Origin: Trifolium pratense
Taxonomy: Eukaryota > Streptophyta > Magnoliopsida > Fabales > Fabaceae
Reading direction: 5' to 3'
Length of the DNA: 64,000 bases
NCBI RefSeq assembly: GCF_020283565.1
Contig: NC_060060.1
Coordinates: forward strand, 26,722,001-26,786,000
Shown: piece after piece, positions 54,233-64,000 of the stretch
Layout: each line of letters starts with the position of its first letter
How positions within the stretch are numbered: position 1 is the first letter of the stretch
Program-made: the position numbers and the translations under genes
The notes under the pieces: generated by a model
Told to the model about the DNA's origin: nothing
The model's database searches: none
Seen by the model: the letters and a program-made list of their open reading frames with translations, nothing else

Positions 54233-55469
54233 CTTCCTCCGGTTCTTTTTATAAGGAACAATTTGGAAAAAAATACACAAACCAATGAACCTTGAGAAAT
54301 TCTTAGGTGAGTCCTCACCTAAGCATTAATGATTAGGCACAACCAATTAAATAATTACAACTCATTAATATATTAAATAATTATAAATAATTAATAGAGT
54401 AGTAATTAAAAACAAATCTCCATAAATAAGGGGAAAAAAAGAGTTATCAAGAAACATGTGATGTGTACTTTATTAATTTTTTTTCTAATTGCACATATAT
54501 ATTTTTTTGTTCCTACTAAGCTCTCTCTTTTTGTTTTTTATTTTTAATTTCTTTGTATAAATTACTTTTATGTGAACACTTTGATACTTAATATACTGTT
54601 GAATACGTGTTAAGTATAATGTCATATCATATTTTGATACTAATTTATATTTACATAATTCATATTTCAAAGAATTTTGCATATGGAATAGCGGTGTCCA
54701 GCAATATAAGTTGGGTACCAAAGAATTTACCTTATTTTTATTCATTATTATTTTTATACTTTTTGGAAACTTAGGGACTGTCCAAACTATTATTATGAAT
54801 TTGTTTGATAAAGAAATAATGAATAATTGATAAACAAACTTATATTATATAAATTATAATGTAGCTTATAGCTGATAGGCTAGATAATTCAATTTGCATT
54901 ATTTAGTAAAATTAACCGTTGAATTATCTTATTAATATAAAGTGCCATAAAAAATATTTAATTAATATTTAATTATTTTAAAGTAAGATAATAGGAATAA
55001 AATGAGAGAAAGTAATGATAAAATATAAACTATTTTTTAGGTCAAATATAAAATATAAATTATAAACTAATTGAATTAGCTTATTAGTAAAAAAAATAAA
55101 AAATAAAAAGAAAGCTTAGTATAAAAAAAAACAATATGATTAGCGTATGAGTTTTCTTAAGAATTCACCTATAAATAAATCTTTATAAAAATATAAAGTG
55201 CACATGTAATTTTTTTTCCTTTCCTTATTTATAAAGATTTGATTTTGTTAATTTTTTTTTTTGGTTAAAGAGATTTGGTTTTATTAATTACTACACTATT
55301 AATTATTTATAATTTTTTTAAATATTTTAATTATTTCTAATTATATGATTGGTTGTGCCTAATCATTAATGCTTAGGTGATGATTCACCTAAGAATTTAA
55401 TGTAAAGTGACTTATAATTTGGTACAATTTTTTTTTCTCAAAGTAACATATAATTTGGTGCGGTGGGAG
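54233..55469. mobile_element. Stowaway-type MITE split by a larger foldback element
   Basis: The ends CTTCCTCCGGTTC...ataaggaac and the complement of ...acatataatttggtgcggtgggag match the Stowaway pattern (CTCCCTCC...), with TA on each side (54231-54232 and 55470-55471). Its middle is displaced by a ~1.1-kb element at 54298-55398. Confidence 0.65.
54298..55398. mobile_element. 1.1-kb foldback element inside the Stowaway MITE
   Basis: The ends AAATTCTTAGGTGAGTCCTC and the complement of GATTCACCTAAGAATTT are inverted. The arms share cctaagcattaatgattagg and cacaaccaat, and continue for about 130 bases. The middle is very AT-rich and non-coding. Superfamily not assigned. Confidence 0.7.
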
Positions 55470-55990
55470 TATTTGCTACTTAGAGAACTACATTCGCTAT
55501 TAAACTAGATAACACCTTCTATACACGAAATTTTCAAGATTTTATGTTGTTCTTTACTTAAGTAAAAAATTGCATTAACTACTTAACCGGCTAACATTTC
55601 ATATATAAAAGTTACATAATTTTACATGTTCATCTTATATATAAGGTGCATAAAACCTGATATTCCTCAAAAACTTTAAGTTGATGTCTACACAAACATT
55701 GCAGCAATACCCATCAAGATGGCTAGAAAGTAGAAAGTGAGTAGATTTTCTTGTTAATTTAGGATGTTCTTTGACACATACTTTTCTACGGTTAATTTGA
55801 GCCCTCTCAAGACATAGTTATAATCAATAATTTTAGTAGTTGTTCTTTTCTTTGCACTTCTATGGTTGTAATAAAAAAAGTATTATTTTCTTTGCACTTC
55901 TACAATTTTCAATATGTTGACATATTCCCATAAAAATTCAATAAAAAAAACTAATTATTTAAAATTTTAAATAGTGTCTGAGGCACTCGT
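55470..55990. other. Intergenic, AT-rich
   Basis: No gene or clear repeat is seen. ttctttgcacttcta occurs twice (about 55850 and 55890). Confidence 0.45.
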
Positions 55991-56699
55991 TAGCATTTGC
56001 CTTTAAAAAATAACAGATTATTATTTTTTAATTAAAATAACAGATTATTTTTAAAAGAAGATTTAGTTGTATATATACATGTGTCATTATACTGGTCCAC
56101 TAGTTTCCAATCATTATTTTTTTTTTCGACAAAATAAAAACAAAATAGATCAAAACTCTTATTCAGAAAGCTCTTATTTTTACTAAACTTTAGTATTTGT
56201 TTATGTATTTGTTACTTGCAAGCGGAGTGTTTAGTCAAATTAAGTTTAGTAAAAAAAAATTGACTAAAGTTTAGTCAAATTTTGTTAGATAATTAGTGAA
56301 TATACAAGTAACATTTTCAATGTAGTCTATTATATTTCGTAATATATTAGCATTTGCCTTTAAAAAAATAACAGATTATTATTTTTTAATTAAAATAACA
56401 TATTATTTTTAAAAGATTAGTTGTATATATACACGTGTCATTATACTGGTCCACTAGTTTCCAATCTTTATTTTTTCTTTTTTGACAAAATAAAAACAAA
56501 ATAGATCAAAACTCTTATTCAGAAAGCTCTTATTTTTACTAAACTTTAGTATTTGTTTATGTATTTGTTACTTGCAAGTTGAGTGTTTAGTCAAATTAAG
56601 TTTAGTAAAAAAAAAAATTGACTAAAGTTTAGTCAAATTTTGTTAGATAGTGAATATACAAGTAACACTTTCAATGTAGTTTATAATATTTCGTAATAT
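55991..56699. repeat. 357-bp tandem duplication
   Basis: Two neighbouring copies begin tagcatttgcctttaaaa at 55991 and 56348. They are nearly identical throughout, including ggtccactagtttccaatc and gcaag..gagtgtttagtcaa. The few differences are single bases and small gaps in A/T runs, so the event is recent. No coding frame is present. Confidence 0.9.
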
Positions 56700-58981
56700 A
56701 CCATAACTTGGCATGATTCTAGCTCTGGCATCTACCATGCTAAGGATGCTTATTGCTGGCTTTTGGAGCCCTCTCCTTGTAATAATCTCACCGGTTGGCA
56801 ATGGATTTGGAGATTACATCTCCCGGCTAATATTCAATTTTTTATATGGCAATTGGTGCATGAATCTATCCCAACGAAAGTAATGCTTCACCATCGGTAG
56901 GTGTGTACTGATAAGTGCCCAATTTTAGTTATATTGTATCATGAATTATGAGCACTTACCAATACTTTTATGAAGAAATCTTGATTAAAACCCCTTTTGG
57001 TGTAAATATAACATTAAATCAAAGAGGAATTGATCCCAAGGCATTTTTGTTAGGAATGGCTAGAAAAGCAGGTTTTGAAGCCTTCGCTCAGCGAAGCCAT
57101 AGCGAGCTACAGCGAACTAAACCAGTGGGTTAAGGGTCCATGGCGAGCTTCAGCGAGATTCAGCGAGCAGGATAGCAAACTAAACGTTCGCTCAGCGAAA
57201 GATAGCGAGAGATGGCGAGCACAACCCGGGAGGAAGGGTCTGTTAGCGAGACATAGCGAGCATCGGCGAACAAAGTGATGAGTCAAGCCTTTTGCTACGT
57301 GTCAAGAAACCCCTTGCTTAAGTAACTAGTTCGCTCAGCGAACGTCATTTCGCTTAGCGAACTCCACTGTCCTGAAAATCTATAAATAGAGCTCAGAAGC
57401 CATTTTCTTAGATATAGTTTTTGTAATAGTTGATAAACAGAAGTAACATTAGTTTTTAGAGTTCTTGAAGGTGGATTCATCATTTTACTTGAGAAATCAA
57501 GAGATGTTCTTCATCCCTTGTTCTTGTAAGTTTACTTTTATCATGTCTAGCTAAATTCCTTTGTTGTTGGGATTAGATGTAGTTATTTTGTGAACATGTA
57601 GTCAATTTAATCTTAATATATATGTTTTCTTTATCAATCATTATAAGTGTTATCTTGTTTTAATCGTCTATTTCTAAAAGATTTGAACGACATAGACATA
57701 TATTGTTTGAATCACGAGTAAAAGATAATCACTTATTAAACTTCAATGTTTAGACATAGATGTCAAGTTTAATAATCACGTCAAATATCAGATCTTAATG
57801 CTATTATGTCGATTAATGATTCGAGACATCGAACGTTGATAGAGATAATAGATTTCACGGCGTAATCCGGACACGGATACGTTCGATGTGTGATATGTGA
57901 TAATAATGATTGGTAAATGAAATATATATAGTGAGGTTGATTGATACATGCTAACGAGATAATGAATCTAGTTCCGACAACTTTTTATTATCCGAAAGTT
58001 TAAAAATCCTTTTATCCAATCGCACTTTTATGTTTTCAAAACAAATCTTACAAAAACCCGCACTTAAAATCATGGAAATTGCAAATCAACGTTTGATATC
58101 ACACTAGTCTCTGTGGATACGATATAACGAAAATACTTGCTTTTGTATTTCATCATGTACTTCAGACCTTTTGTCATCGTTGCTCTTTATCTTCCGAAAC
58201 AATCGATCATTGTCTGTTTCTTTGTGGTGATTCGGTCGCTATTTGGAATATGTGTGGCTTGCATAGCGTCTCTTCTACTATTCAGGGTGTTGATCTTTTG
58301 ACATGGTGTAAACTGTTGGGTAAAAGATATGGAAACATTGTCTTTGTTACATTATGGATAGTTTGGTGTGCGAGAAATGACTTCATTTTCAACAAGCACC
58401 GTGAAAGCACTTACACTAGCGTATCAAAAATTCACTCTATAGTTAATGCTAGCTCTGATGCTTTTAGTTTAATGCCAGCAGTCTCGACGTCTACTATGAC
58501 TCAGCAACGAGTGTCGTGGTCTCGACCAGCAGAAGGTTTTGTATGCCTTAATGTGGATGGGAGTTTATTGGGTTCGACTAATGTTGCAGGATATGGTGGA
58601 CTGTTACGGAACAGAGATGACGAGTATATTTGGGGTTTCTACGGGTCTGCTACGATGCAGAATATTCTTTTTGCCGAGATTATAGCGATATGGTACGGTT
58701 TGAAGCTGTGTTGGGAACGTGATTTCCGTAAGGTGCTTTGCTGCTCCGATTCATTACTCTCTGTTAATTTAATTAAGGAAGGGGTTACAGCACATCATCG
58801 TTTAGCGAATGAGATTTGTTGTATTCGAAAGCTGCTAGCTAATGATTGGGAGGTGATTCTTACTCATACTCTTCGTGAGGGAAATGCGTGTGCTGATGTG
58901 TTGGCTAAATTAGGTGCTAACTCTGACTCGCCATTGGTGAATGTTCCTACTCCTCCCAGAGATCTAGTTAAGCCACTCTGA
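56700..58981 (+). pseudogene. LINE fragment (zinc-binding RT tail and RNase H) split by a solo LTR
   Basis: 56706-56900 reads as a plant LINE zf-RVT segment (YHAKDAYCWLL..., WQWIWRLHLPANIQFFIWQL, then PTKVMLHHR). The solo LTR at 56909-58155 interrupts it. The rest resumes at 58161 with CHRCSL..ETIDHCLFLC and continues into a 243-codon open frame (58250-58981) with an RNase H fold: VDGS first Asp (~58554), AEIIAIWYGL Glu (~58675), CSDSLL Asp (~58746), LREGNACADVLAKLGA at the end. The RNase H catalytic residues are present, but the LINE lacks its 5' part and ORF1. Its end lies 173 bases before the CLPS start codon. Confidence 0.8.
56909..58155 (+). mobile_element. Solo LTR, 1247 bp
   Basis: It starts TGATAAGTGCCC and ends TTTCATCA. 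Exact 5-bp duplications tgtac lie at 56904-56908 and 58156-58160. A TATA-like ctataaatag at 57379-57388 marks the promoter. The first half is rich in agcgag/agcgaa words and in the palindrome TTCGCTCAGCGAA. No internal coding region or second LTR is present, so recombination between two LTRs probably removed the body. Probably from a Ty3-type element, by length only. Confidence 0.88.
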
Positions 58982-59154
58982 GATGATGCTTGGGGTGTAG
59001 AGTTTATTAGGGAGTGATCCCTTGTTGGCTTTTTCTTTGTTTTTTTCATTTTTATTTTTCTCCACTCTAATATTTTTTGGTGAGTGAGTGAATGAACAAA
59101 ACGCAGAAGAGAAGATCATCATCAATTATCAATCAATATAAACAAACAGGAGAG

Positions 59155-62100
59155 ATGAAGACTGCGATTTGTCGGAGCATCGGCCTCTCTCCCAACCACC
59201 TCTTCATATCAGGTCTCTCTCTCTCTCACTCTCTCTGAGATTTCGATTTCTTTGCACTTCATAATATCTTCAACTTCCGATATCAATCAATTTCTTTCTT
59301 TTTTAAATTAATTTTGCATTTCCTTTAGGGTTTCTCATATTTAGGGAAACTAGGGTTTGGTTATCATCAAGTAATTTGTTGAATTAGGGACCAGTAGGAG
59401 TATTATAGCTATCAGAAGTAGTTCACAAACTGCAATTCATTGAATATTGGTGTTTTCAGCATGATCTCTGAAGTTAGTTACTGTTATTCTTGCTAATTTT
59501 AAGCTATTTTACTTATTTTATTTGTTTCAAGCAGTTAAATGATCAGATAGATTTTGATTTTCCATGCTGAACTAAATGAGATAGTAAATTTTACCCAATA
59601 GCGCTTAGATCAGATGGCATGGTCTCTTCTAGCTTAACCAAGGTCATGAGTTTGATCCCTTGTTTGGGCATACAACAACATTAAAACTCTCTGCTACCCA
59701 TTTGGGTCCGACAACGCGCAGAGGATACCTGGTTTACACCCAAAAAACAATGTGATCAATTTCCCCAAGTATAATGACTTTCCTACCTAATGATGTTGTG
59801 CTATTTTATCAGGAATGGCTGAAATGTTTTGAGTGAATTGATGTTTTTGCATCAAGCTGCTATTAGTGAGTTTAAGAATTGTTTGGTTTTGGCAAAGTTT
59901 TGAGCAGTGTTGTTAATCGCGGATCGTACAAAATAGCAGTTTGTTCGAATTGTTAGAGAGAAAATACAAAGACTGAAAAAATATAAATTGTGTTAGAATC
60001 AGTTAAGGGATTACATCAGGCCTTTTCTAAAAGCTAATAACTCCCGGCGAGCTGGAAGGTGTTCACACCACTTCTAGCTTGAGATGAACAGTACAAGTAC
60101 AAACAAAAGAAATCTAAGAGATATTCAAAGGCAAATGCCAAAAGTACATCGTCTGAAAAAGGATATTAAAAAAAACCTTAAACACTACACAAAGCAGAAG
60201 TTAAAGTCATAAAAGTCATACGATAAAAGCTTAAATACCAATTAGAAACTATACCTCTAAGTTTAATCACTTAGCATAAGCAGAAAGACAATGAAAAATG
60301 CTTAACAACCTTAAAGCAAAAGCCAAAACTGTCAGAATAAACCAATAGAGGTAGCTACTTAACCATCGAGTAGAAACCATACCTCAAGATTTAATCACAT
60401 AACAAAAGCAAACATGTTTAACCGCATAACAAAGGCTTCTCAACAATTCCAATAGGATTCACACCCACCACATTATAGAAGAGGAACAACCCTTGTACTG
60501 AATGCACATGAAAAGATGGATGATATAGAAAGTGACTTAAAGAGAACAAGCACGAAAAATTGGTAATTGCTTTAGAACATTTTACAATAAAGACTGATAG
60601 ATTGATAGACCTGATAAAAGTCAAAAAAATGAAATCTGAAATAGGAGCAAAAATACTGAACATAAGATCGGAGAACGAAAAGTTGGCAAAATTTCTTGAG
60701 AAATTGAAAAATGAATACAATGAAGGTTAGAAACAAACATGGAATGCATAATGTTCAAGGTGGGTGCCATGACTCTAATACTATATTGCAAAACTTGGTA
60801 GAAGTCATGGAAGATAGAACATACAAAGAATTAAAATATAAATTGTAGTAGAATGAGTTAAGTGATTATATCAAGCTGTTGTATAGGCTAACAAACTAAC
60901 ATTAATTACTAATCTCTAACTAATTATATCTCATTTTTTGGTCAAGTAGCCTAGTAGCCGGAATTTCACCCCTTAAAGGAATAAGTGGAAAATCTCGGGT
61001 TCGAACGCCGGTCCTTGCATATTGCAATGTTCCTACCAACTGAGCTATGCTCATATGGACAATTAATTATATCTCTATTAATAAGCATTTTACTATCTTG
61101 ATGTTGATCTAATAATGGATTTTGTGGATGCTAAATTCTGTTGAAGTTATTGAATACTGTTAACAATAGTCCTGTTTGTATTGAACTTTGTTGGTTTGGT
61201 TACAACCTAAATTTATTGAGGTTCGTTTTGGGTTTTTTTTTCTTTCTTTTTCTCTACTTACCATTTTATGTGTAATTTATCAGTTTCTCGAGAGTAAAAA
61301 ATATACACGCCCACTAATTATTATTAATAGCCGCCATAAACTTATATTCAACTGAACTCTCAAATTGTGAGGATGCTACAAAGATACCATTTCATTTCTT
61401 ATCTCAACAAATTTTGTATACCATGCAATAATTTTATAGTGAATACTCTTGATATGAACAAATCTCATATTGATCCATAGTTCACATCAGAATAAAAATA
61501 TAATAGATTATTTAAATGCATTCATTTTGTTAAGTATGAGATATATCCATAAAGTAAATTTATATTAAATTATTGCATCTAGATGAAATGATCTATTACA
61601 ACATTTATCAAAATTTGACAGGGTACTTACTATGTAGTTGGCATATTTAAAACTTCCTTGTGTACACTATTACATATTTCATGAACCTTCATTTTCATCT
61701 GTGTAGGTTCGGATATTCTTTTATTTGTTCTTATGTATCCATAATGACTTAAAAAAGTATTCACTGATAGTGCTTACTATGAATGTTATATTGGGTTTTT
61801 CTTTTTCCGATTTATATTTTATCTCATTTGTTTCTCAATTTATGTATTGTGATTGAAATTTCATGTCTCCATAAAACCTTGTCTCATGCTAAGCATATAG
61901 TACTTACTTATGGAGCATTTGCATAACAGGGGACAAATATTCTTTTTGTAAGGGCCCATGCTCCAATCTGTGTGTTCCCATGGCTGTATTAACAAAAGGA
62001 TCTGGTAAAGGGGGAGGAATCCTGGAAAAGCCAATTATTGAAAAAGCCACCCCAGGCCGGGAATCTGAATTTGATTTGAAGTAAGCAGAAAGTTTTGATT

Positions 62101-62919
62101 GTTGATCATCAACTTAAGATTTTCTAACCACTCTAAGAATATTTGTCGTTCTGAATGTTATTAGAGAAACCTCAATAATTACAATGTGTCTATTAACCAT
62201 TAATATTTGAAGATATTTGTTATTGTATGTGCCAACCTAGTTGGCATGCCTAAAGATCCTTTGATGTCCTCTATTCTCTTAACTTATTAAAAATATGTGA
62301 AATTTGTGATAATTTTTCAATAGGGTCCTACTAATAGTGATAAGAATTCAAGGTATGTCGTCACATCACATGTAGTGAAAGGCAGCCTAAACATCTAAAT
62401 ACTTAAATAGTATCTTGTGGAAGAATAGCGATGGTAAGATTTAAACTCGGAACCCTTTTTTTTCCCCTTTTCACTTTTTTACTTCAAAATAATTTGTTTA
62501 GTCATTTAGAAAATATAATTTGGAGATCCATTGTAGTGGTTTAGATGCTGTGTTGTTTTGTTCTGCTGATTGGTTAATTTGTATAGGATATTCAACTATT
62601 TCTTTCTTTGTAGAGTAAAGAAAAAATATTTGATTCTGGCATTTCTAAGATGTGCAGGAAATCACGGAAAACAGCACCGCCATATCGTGTAATATTACAC
62701 AATGACGACTATAATAAACGGGAGTATGTCGTCCAAGTACTTATGAAGGTGATCCCTGGAATGACCCTTGATAATGCGGTTAACATCATGCAAGAAGCTC
62801 ACCACAATGGAATGTCAGTAGTGATTATCTGTGCTCAAGCTGATGCTGAAGATCATTGCATGCAACTTAGAGGCAATGGTTTACTCAGTTCAATTGAACC
62901 TGCAGGTGGTGGTTGTTGA
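59155..62919 (+). CDS. CLPS1: ATP-dependent Clp protease adaptor ClpS, chloroplast
   Basis: Exons: 59155-59212, 61930-62080, 62658-62919. Introns are GT..AG. The 471 joined bases give 156 residues, close to the ~159 of Arabidopsis CLPS1. The first ~45 residues (MKTAICRSIGLSPN..) look like a plastid transit peptide. GGGILEKPIIEKATPGRES (~residues 47-65) is the plant-specific linker. The ClpS core starts at APPYRVILHNDDYNKREYVV: residues N85, D86 and D87 occupy the binding-pocket motif that recognises N-terminal degron residues. It continues to AHHNGMSVVIICAQ and ends GLLSSIEPAGGGC. ClpS hands selected substrates to the ClpC/ClpP protease in the stroma. No TATA box is evident in the 173 bases between the LINE remnant and the ATG. 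Intron 1 holds two SINEs. Confidence 0.95.
59590..59750 (+). mobile_element. SINE copy in CLPS intron 1
   Basis: It reads gcttagatcagatggcatgg (Box A region), gagtttgatccc (Box B) and tttgggcatacaac. This is the same family as 49282-49474 but with about 45 bases missing in the middle. No clear target duplication remains. Confidence 0.6.
59955..60890. repeat. Repeat-bounded stretch in CLPS intron 1
   Basis: Diverged direct repeats of about 65 bases bound it: tacaaagactgaaaaaatat at 59968 and tacaaagaattaaaatataa at 60821, each followed by gttaag.gattatatcaagc-like sequence. The 0.8 kb between is A-rich with no stable reading frame. An old insertion of unknown type is likely. Confidence 0.4.
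60933..61063 (-). mobile_element. tRNA-derived SINE in CLPS intron 1 with 12-bp target duplication
   Basis: On the minus strand it begins near GAGCATAGCTCAGTTGGTAGG (Box A at the first tRNA-like arm). Box B CGTTCGAACCC follows about 30 bases later, and it ends in a short A-run (ccaaaaaatga). Exact duplications taattatatctc lie at 60921-60932 and 61064-61075. It is antisense to CLPS. Confidence 0.85.
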
Positions 62920-63083
62920 TCACATCTTTCAGTTTAAACCTTCGGGTGAGATAGGAAATATCGGGTGTGTACATAATTTCCCCTAAAAAAAAAAACAGAC
63001 ATAACATGTGTAAAACTTGATTATCTTATGATGAAGACAAGGAACTTTGATTATGAATATGAATAAATAACATATAAACTCAT
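62920..63083 (+). other. CLPS 3' untranslated region and flank
   Basis: Sequence after the CLPS stop, with gaataaataa at 63061-63070 as a candidate poly(A) signal. A poly-A run occurs at 62986-62995. Confidence 0.5.
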
Positions 63084-63276
63084 GGGTCATGCTAAACAGT
63101 GCCCCTGGGGCACGGGCACTAGTTAAGCATACTAAAAAAGGAAACAAATGATAAAGTTAATGATGAGAGAGAATAACTTTTCACATCATTAAAACATTGA
63201 ATGCACAATTTACGAGATAAAACTTCTATATTTGTATTCTTAACTAGTGCCCCGAGGGCACTGTTTAGCATTTTCC
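63084..63276. mobile_element. MITE, GGGTCATGCTAA family, Mutator-type
   Basis: The ends GGGTCATGCTAAACAGTGCC and the complement of GGGCACTGTTTAGCATTTTCC are inverted. Flanks taaactcat and taaacttat form a 9-bp duplication with one mismatch. It closely matches 15681-15866. Confidence 0.85.
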
Positions 63277-64000
63277 TAAACTTATTTAGCTGGTTAATGA
63301 TCCCTATATATGTGAACACCTTTCCTGTCAAGTTATCTTTATGAATTTAAGACATCCGTGCTATTAACACGGGTTTATTACAAATATCATTTTATGTTTT
63401 TTTTGAAGGAAAATATCATTTTATGTTAACAGTTCGTAAAACTGTTTGTAAAATATAGAATAAATAATATATTTATTTTGTTTAGAAGCTGAAATTGCAT
63501 TAAAAATGATACGTTAGCACAAGGTGTGCCACAACAAAAACAAAAGAAACCCCATCACACTAGCTGTTTTTTATTTCTTCTAAAGAATACCCCATCTAGT
63601 CTAGTTACATAATAATCAATGAATATAGTCTATACTATATGCTCTATCACAATATTTTAGACAAAATATATGATGAAAGATCAAAATTGTTAGAATTTTA
63701 AAATAGATGGATCAGTTCTGCAAAATAAAATAAAAAATATGAGGATGAAAATTGGAATTAAATCTAAAAATAATAAAAAAATAAATAAACTATATAAATA
63801 TTCTTCAAAATAAATACAACATCTTATATACAAATATTTATTTTTATTTATTACTATTTTTTTAATAATAATTCAAAAAAAAAAAATTGATAAAAACAAT
63901 ATATTAAAATGAGCCATTCATTTTATAAGGGCGGCTACGGTACTCCAATGATCCTTGACAAGCCATGTTTTTTTTTCTCCCACCACCGATATCCAATTCA
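63277..64000. other. AT-rich end of the window, no gene seen
   Basis: Simple A/T-rich sequence. atatcattttatgtt occurs twice (63386 and 63412). The last ~80 bases become less AT-rich, which could mark the approach of another gene, but nothing can be called. Confidence 0.5.

Noticed and set aside
60933..61063. A tRNA gene on the minus strand
   Set aside because: Box A and Box B are present but the sequence does not close into a full tRNA cloverleaf. It has a 3' body, an A-run and a target duplication, as a SINE does.

Overview
This is plant nuclear DNA. It is AT-rich and intron-rich, with GT..AG introns, and about half of it is made of nested transposable elements. The five host genes are all plant-specific or plant-typical: a GARP transcription factor, a plastid metallo-hydrolase-like protein, Mediator subunit 25, a lysine/histidine-type amino acid transporter and the plastid Clp adaptor CLPS. 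The MITE and SINE types and the protein sequences look like a papilionoid legume, with Medicago and its relatives as the best guess. That guess comes from recall, not from a search.

Layout. 1-3937: a Ty1/copia retrotransposon on the minus strand. Its gag-pol frame is open from its ATG to the window edge, and it is inserted in a decayed LINE (3938-4735). 4830-15935: a field of degenerate ~65-bp repeats split by a (TA)n microsatellite, into which three foreign elements have gone. They are a near-complete endogenous pararetrovirus (5146-12678, Caulimoviridae, florendovirus-like, two intact ORFs), a 1.6-kb foldback element (12718-14327) and a 0.67-kb foldback element (14354-15023). 16769-18737: an HHO/NIGT1-type GARP factor gene in five exons. 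18738-23740: intergenic, with a SINE, an LTR-like piece and a G-rich tract. 23741-31583 (minus): an eight-exon gene for a divergent metallo-beta-lactamase-fold protein, whose last intron holds a rearranged copia remnant. 31584-33054: a divergent intergenic region with nested MITEs. 33055-46137: MED25 in fifteen exons, with a 1.06-kb Mutator-type foldback in intron 6. 46138-49900: intergenic with a SINE. 49901-53999: an LHT1-like transporter gene in seven exons. 54000-58981: MITE in MITE, a 357-bp tandem duplication, and a LINE split by a solo LTR. 59155-62919: CLPS in three exons. 62920-64000: AT-rich, with one MITE.

The host genes form no operon-like unit. Each is an independent single-copy-type gene for nitrate/phosphate signalling, plastid metabolism, transcription, amino acid uptake or plastid proteolysis. 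Exon joins were chosen by hand and checked two ways: each coding length is divisible by three, and each join continues a recognisable protein family. The most notable non-host feature is the pararetrovirus copy, which keeps both long reading frames, the tRNA-Met primer site, a TATA box, a poly(A) signal and a 38-bp terminal redundancy.
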